DNA from: Streptomyces sp. NK15101
GTDB taxonomy: Bacteria; Actinomycetota; Actinomycetes; Streptomycetales; Streptomycetaceae
Length of the DNA: 48,588 nt
Direction: 5' to 3'
NCBI RefSeq assembly: GCF_020400725.1
Contig: NZ_JAINVG010000058.1
Location: 1 to 48,588 of the forward strand
Each line of letters begins with the position of its first letter. Position 1 is the stretch's first letter. Both the position numbers and the translations under genes were made by a program. Shown here one piece after another: positions 30,576 to 37,655 of the stretch. The notes beneath the pieces are model-generated. The model had not been told where the DNA came from. It worked only from the letters and a program-made list of their open reading frames with translations, and searched no databases.

Positions 30576-31309
30576 CGACGACCACGGCCACCGGGGCCGT
30601 CCAGGCGCTCGGCTTCGGCGTCCCCGGATACGCCCATCCGCTGCTCGCCCCCGTCGAGTGGGCCGAGCTGACCCGCCCCGGGACCCCGCTGCACTGGGCG
30701 GTGCTCAACGTGGCGGATGGCCCCGGGAGCCGTCCCGACCCGCACTGCCTGGAGGCGGCCGGGAAGCTGCGGAACGCCGGGGTGAAGGTCCTCGGCCACC
30801 TGGACCTGGCGCACGGCTCCCGGCCCTTCGGGGAGCTGGTCTCGGACGCCCACCGCTTCCTCGACTGGTACGGGACCGGCGGTTTCTACCTGGACCGCGC
30901 CCCCGCCGACCGGGCGGACCTGGCCGGCACCCGGCGGCTCACCGCGGCCCTGGAGGCCGTGCTCGGCGGCGAGGCCCACCTCGTCCTCGGCCACGGCACC
31001 CACCCCCACCCGGGGTACGCCGAGGCCGCCGACCAGCTGGTGACCTTCGCCGGCTCCTGGGTGGACTACCGCTGGTCGCAGGTTGCGGAGTGGACCGCCG
31101 AGTACGCGGAGACCAAGTTCGTCCACCTCGTCCACGGGATTCCGCGCACCCACCTGGACGAGGCCCTGCGGATCGCCCGCTGGCAGGGGGCGGGAACGAT
31201 CTTCTTCACGGACCGCGCGGGGCCGCCGGGGCAAACCGCACCATTTCAATCACTGCCCGGCTACTGGGACGAAATCGTCTCGCGGATCGGAACGGGTGTC
31301 TCGGAATGA
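30563..31309 (+). CDS. Spherulin-4 family glycoside hydrolase (GH135/GH166-like)
   Basis: 248 residues from GTG 30563 with GGAGGCGGC-type ribosome site inside the epimerase gene. It has the TIM-barrel pattern of spherulin-4 proteins: LGFGVPGYAHPLLAPVEWAEL, HWAVLNVADGPGSRPD, KVLGHLDLAHGSRPFGELVSDAHRFLDWYGTGGFYLDRAPAD, and VTFAGSWVDY. Relatives (Sph3, Ega3, the PelA hydrolase domain) cut alpha-1,4-galactosamine polymers. The usual acidic DE pair of the FLDE loop reads LDR here, so one expected carboxylate is absent. No signal peptide is seen, so the enzyme may be cytosolic or exported otherwise. Confidence 0.85.
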   Translation: MSHLTTTTATGAVQALGFGVPGYAHPLLAPVEWAELTRPGTPLHWAVLNVADGPGSRPDPHCLEAAGKLRNAGVKVLGHLDLAHGSRPFGELVSDAHRFLDWYGTGGFYLDRAPADRADLAGTRRLTAALEAVLGGEAHLVLGHGTHPHPGYAEAADQLVTFAGSWVDYRWSQVAEWTAEYAETKFVHLVHGIPRTHLDEALRIARWQGAGTIFFTDRAGPPGQTAPFQSLPGYWDEIVSRIGTGVSE

Positions 31310-31372
31310 GAAGGGGCGTGGCAGTGTTACGGGGAGAACAACCGTACTGACATCCCGACCACCGGAGTCCCC

Positions 31373-32551
31373 GTGTCGCTGCCACCCCTGGTCGAGCCGG
31401 CCGCCGAGCTCACCGTAGACGAGGTCCGCAGGTACTCCCGCCACCTGATCATCCCGGACGTCGGGATGGACGGGCAGAAGCGGCTGAAGAACGCCAAGGT
31501 GCTGTGTGTGGGCGCCGGCGGCCTCGGTTCCCCGGCCCTGATGTACCTGGCCGCCGCCGGCGTGGGAACGCTCGGCATCGTGGAGTTCGACGAGGTCGAC
31601 GAGTCGAACCTGCAGCGCCAGATCATCCACAGCCAGGCGGACATCGGCCGCTCCAAGGCGGAGTCCGCGAAGGACTCGGTCCTCGGCATCAACCCGTACG
31701 TGAACGTGATCCTCCACGAAGAGCGGCTCGAGGCCGACAACGTGATGGACATCTTCAGCCAGTACGACCTGATCGTCGACGGCACCGACAACTTCGCCAC
31801 CCGCTACCTGGTGAACGACGCCTGCGTGCTGCTGAACAAGCCGTACGTCTGGGGCTCGATCTACCGCTTCGACGGACAGGCGTCCGTCTTCTGGTCCGAG
31901 TACGGCCCCTGCTACCGCTGCCTCTACCCGGAGCCCCCGCCGCCGGGCATGGTCCCGTCCTGCGCCGAGGGCGGCGTCCTGGGCGTGCTCTGCGCGTCCA
32001 TCGGCTCCATCCAGGTCACCGAGGCCATCAAGGTCCTGGCCGGCGTGGGCGACCCGCTGGTCGGCCGTCTGATGATCTACGACGCCCTGGAGATGCAGTA
32101 CCGCCAGGTCAAGGTCCGCAAGGACCCCAACTGCGCGGTCTGCGGCGAGAACCCGACCGTCACCGAGCTCATCGACTACGAGGCCTTCTGCGGCGTCGTG
32201 TCCGAGGAGGCCCAGGAGGCGGCGCTCGGCTCGACGATCACTCCGAAGCAGCTCAAGGAGTGGATCGACACCGACGAGAAGATCGACATCATCGACGTCC
32301 GCGAGCCGAACGAGTACGAGATCGTCTCGATCCCGGGCGCGCGTCTGATCCCGAAGAACGAGTTCCTGATGGGCAACGCCCTCCAGGACCTCCCGCAGGA
32401 CAAGCGGATCGTCCTGCACTGCAAGACGGGTGTCCGCAGCGCGGAAGTCCTCGCGGTGCTCAAGTCCGCGGGCTTCGCGGACGCGGTCCACGTCGGCGGC
32501 GGCGTGATCGGCTGGGTCCACCAGATCGAGCCCGAGAAGCCGGTCTACTAG
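31373..32551 (+). CDS. moeZ: MoeZ: ubiquitin-like-protein adenylyltransferase/sulfurtransferase
   Basis: 392 residues from GTG 31373 (CGGAG upstream). N-terminal ThiF/MoeB domain (YSRHLIIPDVGMDGQKRLKNAKVL, GAGGLGSPALMYLAAAG, DxNLQRQ, catalytic DGTDNFATRY, zinc cysteines CYRC and CAVC) is fused to a C-terminal rhodanese domain with HCKTGVRSAEVL, whose Cys carries the persulfide. MoeZ activates and sulfurates small carrier proteins for molybdopterin, thiamine or cysteine routes and secondary metabolism in actinomycetes. Separated from the polysaccharide cluster by 63 bp. Confidence 0.95.
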   Translation: MSLPPLVEPAAELTVDEVRRYSRHLIIPDVGMDGQKRLKNAKVLCVGAGGLGSPALMYLAAAGVGTLGIVEFDEVDESNLQRQIIHSQADIGRSKAESAKDSVLGINPYVNVILHEERLEADNVMDIFSQYDLIVDGTDNFATRYLVNDACVLLNKPYVWGSIYRFDGQASVFWSEYGPCYRCLYPEPPPPGMVPSCAEGGVLGVLCASIGSIQVTEAIKVLAGVGDPLVGRLMIYDALEMQYRQVKVRKDPNCAVCGENPTVTELIDYEAFCGVVSEEAQEAALGSTITPKQLKEWIDTDEKIDIIDVREPNEYEIVSIPGARLIPKNEFLMGNALQDLPQDKRIVLHCKTGVRSAEVLAVLKSAGFADAVHVGGGVIGWVHQIEPEKPVY

Positions 32552-32558
32552 GACGTGC

Positions 32559-32604
32559 CGCGGAGGGCCCCGGACCCGTTGACACGGGCCCGGGGCCCTC
32601 CGCG
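32559..32604. terminator. Bidirectional terminator
   Basis: 21-bp arms (32559-32579 and 32584-32604, one mismatch) around TGAC, between the convergent moeZ and peptidase genes. Confidence 0.85.
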
Positions 32605-32617
32605 CGCACCGGGGCCG

Positions 32618-34195
32618 TCACTTCTTGCAGACCGTGCCCGAGGCCGGGACCTTGCCCGCCAGCAGGTAGTCGTCCACCGCCTTCTTCACGCACGCGCTGC
32701 CGCTGTTGTACGCGCCGTGGCCCTCGCCCTCGTACGTCAGCTCCACGCCGACGCCCTTGCCGAGCGCCTTCACCATGGCCCGGGCGCCCTCGTACGGCGT
32801 GGCCGGGTCGCCGGTGTTCCCGACGACCAGGATCGGCGCCGAACCGGGCGCCGAGACGTCCGGGTGCTCCCACGCCCCCGGCACCGGCCACTGCGAGCAG
32901 CTCGCGAGCGCCCAGCCCATGAAGTCGCCGAAGACGGGGGAGGCCTCGCGGAACTGGGGCAGCCGCTCCTTCGCCTGCCCGAGGGTGTAGCGCTCCTTGA
33001 AGTCCACGCAGTTGATGGCCGCGTTCGCGGCCTGGATGTTGCTGTAGGAGCCGTTCTCGCCGCGTCCGTTCATCGAGTCGGAGAGGGAGAGGAGCAGCCC
33101 CCCGTCGCCGCCGTCGGCCGCGTCGAGCCCCTGCTCCAGATACGGCCAGAACTCCTTCGAGTACAGGGCCTGCGCGATGCCGTTGGTGGCCTGCGTCTGG
33201 GTCAGCTTCCGGGAGCCGATCCCGGGGATCGGCTTCTTGTCGAGGGCCGCGAGGAGGTCCGTGATCCCCGTCTCGATCTCGGCGACGCTGCTGCCGGGCA
33301 GCGCGCACTCGTCGCCGCGGTCCACGCAGTCCTGGGCGAAGTTGTCCAGCGCGAGCTGGAAGCCCTTCGCCTGGCCGAGGGCGCCGTCCTCGACGCCCGC
33401 GTCCGGGTCGACGACCGCGTCGAAGACGGCCCGGCCCACGTTCTTCGGGAACATGTGGGCGTAGACGCCGCCGAGTTCGGTGCCGTACGAGATGCCGAAG
33501 TAGTGCAGCTTCTCGTCGCCGAGGACCTGGCGCATCAGGTCCATGTCCCGGGCCGCGTTCTCCGTGCCGACGTGCGGCAGGGCCGCGCCCGCGTCCCGCT
33601 CGCAGCCCTTCGCGTACCGCTTCTGCGCGTCGGACAGCGTCCGCTCCTCGGCGGTGTCGTCGGGCGTGAAGTCCAGGGCGTAGTAGGCGTCGAGCTCCTT
33701 GTCGGTGGCGCACTCGACGGGATCGCTGCGGCCGACCCCGCGCGGGTCGAAGGAGACCAGGTCGTAGCGGCCGCGCAGGGTCTCGTAGTCGGCGGCGAAA
33801 CCGGGCAGGCCGGTGACGCCGGAGCCGCCGGGGCCGCCGAAGTTGAAGAGCAGCGAGCCGATCCGCCGGGAGGTGTCACGGGCCCTGGCCCGGATGAGGG
33901 CCAGCTCGATGGTCTCGCCGTCCGGCACCGACCAGTCCAGCGGCGCCTGGAGGAAGGAGCACTCCCAGGCGGCGCCCCCGGGCAGCGGCGTGGGCGCCGG
34001 CCCGCCGCCCTCGGCGGGAGACGGCGGCGGACAGGGCGCCCAGGACAGCTTCTGCGCCGTCAGTGCCGAGAGCCCGCTCGTGGCGGTCGGCTTCACCGCG
34101 TCCGCCGCCTGGTCTCCCCCGTCCGAGCAACCGGCGGCGAGCAGCACGGTGGTGGCGGTGAGCAGAGCGGCGCGCTGGGCGGCGGAGATCGGCAT
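32618..34195 (-). CDS. Secreted alpha/beta-hydrolase lipoprotein, tripeptidyl aminopeptidase type (SlpD/E-like)
   Basis: 525 residues from ATG 34195. Signal peptide ends TVLLAAGCSDGG, lipobox AAGC with Cys near residue 23. The mature enzyme has the S33 TAP signature: LLFNFGGPGGSG, FDPRGVGRSDPVECA, nucleophile GISYGTELGG, acid NTGDPATPYEGA and EGHGAYNSGSACV histidine. Streptomyces relatives release N-terminal tripeptides from secreted proteins or mycelial peptides. The upstream box CACGAT 6 nt before the ATG suggests a leaderless message, though it is weaker than others. Confidence 0.92.
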   Translation of the reverse strand: MPISAAQRAALLTATTVLLAAGCSDGGDQAADAVKPTATSGLSALTAQKLSWAPCPPPSPAEGGGPAPTPLPGGAAWECSFLQAPLDWSVPDGETIELALIRARARDTSRRIGSLLFNFGGPGGSGVTGLPGFAADYETLRGRYDLVSFDPRGVGRSDPVECATDKELDAYYALDFTPDDTAEERTLSDAQKRYAKGCERDAGAALPHVGTENAARDMDLMRQVLGDEKLHYFGISYGTELGGVYAHMFPKNVGRAVFDAVVDPDAGVEDGALGQAKGFQLALDNFAQDCVDRGDECALPGSSVAEIETGITDLLAALDKKPIPGIGSRKLTQTQATNGIAQALYSKEFWPYLEQGLDAADGGDGGLLLSLSDSMNGRGENGSYSNIQAANAAINCVDFKERYTLGQAKERLPQFREASPVFGDFMGWALASCSQWPVPGAWEHPDVSAPGSAPILVVGNTGDPATPYEGARAMVKALGKGVGVELTYEGEGHGAYNSGSACVKKAVDDYLLAGKVPASGTVCKK

Positions 34196-34261
34196 AGGCC
34201 CATCGTGGGCCGCCGCCCCCGCCGCCGCGCGGGACGGAGGTCCAAGCGGGTGGCGGAGGAG

Positions 34262-34289
34262 GGGCTCCCGCCGGTCACGCCGGGAGCCC
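34262..34289 (-). terminator. Terminator of the pseudokinase/flippase gene
   Basis: GGGCTCCCG (34262-34270) pairs perfectly with CGGGAGCCC (34281-34289), 23 nt past the stop codon of the 880-residue membrane protein. Confidence 0.65.
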
Positions 34290-34311
34290 GGTCCGCCCGG
34301 CGGGACGGCCC

Positions 34312-36954
34312 CTACAGGGCTTCCCGCTTGGTCAGCCAGTTGAAGCAGAGCCACCCCGGCAGCACCGGGAGCCACAGCGTGAGCAGGCGGTACAGGAGCA
34401 CGGCCGGGGTCGCGACCTCGATCGGCAGGCCCACCGCCACCAGCCCGAAGGTGAGCGCGCCCTCGACCGCGCCGACACCGCCCGGCGTCGGCGCCGCCGA
34501 ACCGAGTGCGTTGCCCGCGAGGAAGACGACGGCCACGCTCGCGTAGCTGAGCGTCTGGCCCTCGTGCCCGAAGGCCCGGATGGAGGCGTCCAGACAGAGC
34601 ACGAACACACCGGTGAGGAGCAGCATCCCGCCGATGCCCGTCGCCAGCTTCATGGGCCGCTGGAGCACGTCCAGCATGCGCGGCACCACACCGGCGAAGA
34701 GCGAGCGCAGCCGCGTCGACACGAACTTGCGCATGAACGGGATCGCCGTCACCACCAGGACGAGCACCGCGACCGTCAGGAGCCCGGCGATGACCGTCCT
34801 CGACGGGGTGAAGGACTGCGACTTCTCCGTGCCCGTCAGATAGCCGAAGGAGAGCAGGAGCAGGATGTGCGCCCCCAGACCGAAGAGCTGCGAGGCGCCG
34901 ACGCTCGCCACCGCGAGCCCCGGGCGCACCCCCGAGCGCTGGAGGAAGCGGGTGTTCAGGGCGACGCCGCCGACCGCCGCCGGGGCGACGATCTTCACGA
35001 AGGAGCCGGCGACCTGCGCCACCACCGTCCGCCAGAACCCGACCCGCTCGGGCACGAAGCCGAGCAGGCTCATCGCCGCCGCCACGTAGCTGAGCGCCGA
35101 GAACAGCACCGCCGCGGCCACCCACCGCCAGTCCGCCTCGCTGATCGTCGACAGCGGCGTGCGGGCGATCTGGGAGAGCAGGAAGTACGCGGCGACCGCG
35201 CCCGCGATCAGGCTGACCAGGGTCCGCGGCTTGATCCGCTCCAGACGGACCGGCTCCACCGGGGCCTGCGGGCGGATCAGCAGCACCTGCTGCCGGATCT
35301 GCGCGAGCAGGTCCTCCTCGCGGGCCTCGTCCAGGGCGGTGTCGAGGGCCCGCTTCTCGGCCTTCTTGTCCGCCTTCTTCTCGGCCTTCGTCTCCGCCCG
35401 TACGGCCTTCCGGTCCGCCGCCGCCTCGGCCTTCGCGAGCTCCCGCTCGTGCTTGGCCGCCTCCGAGGCCGCGAGCACGGCCTCCCGCTCCCGCGCGGAC
35501 CGTTCCCGCGCCCGCTTCCGCAGCGTCGCGCGCGTGGAGCGGCTCAGCGCGATCGGCTGGAGCAGCGGCAGGCAGTCGGCGACGGTGTCCGGGCCGAGGA
35601 TCTCGACGGCCGTGGCGACCGCCCGCTCCGCCCCGACCCGCAGACCGAGGGTGGTGAGCAGCTGGGCGATGTCCATCCGCAGGACCAGGTCGCCGGCCGC
35701 GATCTCGCCGCCCCGCAGATCGGTGAGGATCACCCTGCCGGAACGATCCACCAGGATCGCGTCCCCCGTGAGCCGGCGGTGCGCGATCCGCCGCGACTGC
35801 AGCGCCCGGACCTGCCGCCAGGCGCTGCGGACCAGCTCGTCGGTGATCTCGGCGTCGTCGAGCGAGTCCAGGCTCCGGCCGCCGATGTGCTCGTACACCA
35901 GCATCACGGCGTCCGGGCCGAGCTCCGAGGTGGCGATCAGCTTCGGCGCGTTCGCCCCGGCGGCGATCGCCGCGTACGCGAGGAGCGCCTCCTGCTCCAG
36001 GGCCTGGCGCAGCGAGACGATCGAGCGGCGGGTGGTGATCGTCCGCAGCGTGATCCGCCGCCACGCGCGGTAGAAGAAGCCGTGCGCCTGCTGCTCCCGG
36101 TCGACGACCGTGACGTCGAGCGGCGGCCCGTCCTCCAGGGTCACGATGTAGCGGCGGCCCCGGTCGCCGCTGTCCGCCGAGTCGGGCACGCCCTCGGCGC
36201 GCAGCGCGGTCACCGGCCGGAAGCCCACCCGGCGCAGACCGGCGAGGAGGGTCTGCCCGGTGGGCCGGACGTTCGGCGAGCCGACGGCGTACAGGGTGCC
36301 GTACGCCACCGTCCAGCCGATCAGGACGGTCAGGATGATCGAGAGGGCGGTGGTGTAGCCGGCCACCAGCATCGTGAACGCGTCGAGCAGCAGCACCACC
36401 CAGAGCGACACCCGCCAGCGGGGCCTGCGGGCCATGCCGACGGCCGTCATGTACGCGATCACCGGCGCGAGGTAGTTGTGCACCGGGTCCGTGAGCCCGC
36501 CCCCGGACTGCGGCTGGGTCAGCGCGTCCTGGACCGTGCCGGGCGCGGCCTGGGAGACCCACAGGTCGGTGGCGAGGGTGACGCCGTGCGCCAGGACGGC
36601 GGCGAGGACGCCGTCCGCGATGCGCAGCCCGTCCCGCTTGATCAGCCGCTCGATGGCGAAGGTGACCGGCACGAGCAGGACGGCGATGGACGAGACGAGG
36701 CCGGCGATCTTGACGAAGACGTCCGGGGTGCCGGTCGCCCCCTTGTTGATGTCCTGCTCCAGACCCGAGGTCGTGGCGTGGGCGAACGCGGCGACGGCGA
36801 TGACGAGCCCGATGGCGAGCAGACCGACGAGCAGCCGCATCAGGTCGGAGGGCCGGTGGACGCGGGCGGCGAGCAGCGGCTCGTCGCCGGAGACCCGCTC
36901 GGGCACGTCGGGCTGAGCCCCGCCGGGAGGCTGCGTGTCCTGCCCCATCACCAT
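34312..36954 (-). CDS. Fusion: kinase-like domain + lysylphosphatidylglycerol synthase TM domain
   Basis: About 880 residues. Residues 40-245 hold six membrane helices, 260-470 a cytosolic kinase-like fold (QALEQEALLAYAAIAAGANAPKLIATSELGPDAVMLVYEHIGGRSL; RRIAHRRLTGDAILVD; VILTDLRGG), 475-550 a Lys/Glu/Ala-rich helix (KAEKKADKKAEKRAL) and 576-880 a UPF0104/LPG-synthase membrane region ending WLPVLPGWLCFNWLTKREAL. The kinase HRD Asp reads Arg and the metal-site Asn is Asp or Ala, so the domain is probably catalytically dead or a lipid-type kinase relative. The membrane half resembles MprF flippase without its synthase domain. Start uncertain: ATG 36954 or 36948; a frame to 37035 has non-coding codon use. 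Confidence 0.85.
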   Translation of the reverse strand: MVMGQDTQPPGGAQPDVPERVSGDEPLLAARVHRPSDLMRLLVGLLAIGLVIAVAAFAHATTSGLEQDINKGATGTPDVFVKIAGLVSSIAVLLVPVTFAIERLIKRDGLRIADGVLAAVLAHGVTLATDLWVSQAAPGTVQDALTQPQSGGGLTDPVHNYLAPVIAYMTAVGMARRPRWRVSLWVVLLLDAFTMLVAGYTTALSIILTVLIGWTVAYGTLYAVGSPNVRPTGQTLLAGLRRVGFRPVTALRAEGVPDSADSGDRGRRYIVTLEDGPPLDVTVVDREQQAHGFFYRAWRRITLRTITTRRSIVSLRQALEQEALLAYAAIAAGANAPKLIATSELGPDAVMLVYEHIGGRSLDSLDDAEITDELVRSAWRQVRALQSRRIAHRRLTGDAILVDRSGRVILTDLRGGEIAAGDLVLRMDIAQLLTTLGLRVGAERAVATAVEILGPDTVADCLPLLQPIALSRSTRATLRKRARERSAREREAVLAASEAAKHERELAKAEAAADRKAVRAETKAEKKADKKAEKRALDTALDEAREEDLLAQIRQQVLLIRPQAPVEPVRLERIKPRTLVSLIAGAVAAYFLLSQIARTPLSTISEADWRWVAAAVLFSALSYVAAAMSLLGFVPERVGFWRTVVAQVAGSFVKIVAPAAVGGVALNTRFLQRSGVRPGLAVASVGASQLFGLGAHILLLLSFGYLTGTEKSQSFTPSRTVIAGLLTVAVLVLVVTAIPFMRKFVSTRLRSLFAGVVPRMLDVLQRPMKLATGIGGMLLLTGVFVLCLDASIRAFGHEGQTLSYASVAVVFLAGNALGSAAPTPGGVGAVEGALTFGLVAVGLPIEVATPAVLLYRLLTLWLPVLPGWLCFNWLTKREAL

Positions 36955-37122
36955 GTCCGTCTCTGCCTGCGCGTCTCGTCGATCACGTTCTTGTGCGTCT
37001 TGTTCTTGTACTTGTCGCTCTTGATCTCGTATCACCAGTCACCGCCCGCACGATGGTGGCACGAAGAGCTGCCGCGCGGAGGCATCAGGGCCATGTCGGT
37101 GGGGTGAGGCAGGATGGGGCGG

Positions 37123-37479
37123 ATGAGCATGGAGGAGCCCGTGGGGGAGACCGGAGAACTGCCCGAGTACGCGGAGCGGGTGCTCGACCTCGCCGACTCG
37201 ATCCCTCCCGGCCGCGTCATGACCTACGGCGACGTGGCCGAGTGGCTCGGCGAGGGCGGACCGCGCCAAGTCGGCCGGGTCATGGCCCTGTACGGCGGGA
37301 CGGCCCCCTGGTGGCGGGTGGTCCGCGCCGACGGCACGCTGCTGCCCGGCCACGAGCTCCGGGCCCTCGGCCACTACCGCGAGGAGGGCACCCCACTGCG
37401 CGCGGCGGGACCGGCGGCCGAGGGGCACGTGCCCAGGATCGACATGCGCCGGGCCCGCTGGGACGGAACTCACATCTGA
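37123..37479 (+). CDS. Alkyltransferase-like (ATL) protein
   Basis: 118 residues from ATG 37123. It has the MGMT DNA-binding half (IPPGRVMTYGDVAEWLGEGGPRQVGRVMALYG) but the alkyl-acceptor PCHR motif is PWWR, with Trp in place of the reactive Cys. That defines alkyltransferase-like proteins, which bind O6-alkylguanine and hand it to nucleotide excision repair. The box CAGGAT 7 nt before this ATG suggests a leaderless start; ATG 37114 and 37129 are alternatives. Same neighbour of adnA as in mycobacteria (Rv3204). Confidence 0.9.
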   Translation: MSMEEPVGETGELPEYAERVLDLADSIPPGRVMTYGDVAEWLGEGGPRQVGRVMALYGGTAPWWRVVRADGTLLPGHELRALGHYREEGTPLRAAGPAAEGHVPRIDMRRARWDGTHI

Positions 37480-37544
37480 GGCAGCCGCCCCGGTCGGCCC
37501 GGGCGGGACGGGCCCGCGAGGGTGGACGCGGTCCGGAGTACGGC

Positions 37545-37571
37545 TTGTCGGCGGCCCGCTTCGCGTAACGT
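37545..37571 (+). promoter_or_regulatory. Candidate promoter of adnA
   Basis: TTGTCG (37545-37550) and TAACGT (37566-37571) with a 15-bp spacer, 85 bp before the GTG. The spacing is short, so this is tentative. Confidence 0.3.
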
Positions 37572-37655
37572 CTTCGCTCGCGTCTCCCGAGGCGGCGGCC
37601 ACGGCACACGGCCGCCTCACCCGCACCACCACACCCACCAGGACCGGCGAACCAC

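Noticed and set aside
36955..37035. 27-codon N-terminal extension of the kinase/flippase fusion
   Set aside because: Third codon positions are mostly A/T, unlike any gene here, so it is more likely the 5' untranslated region.
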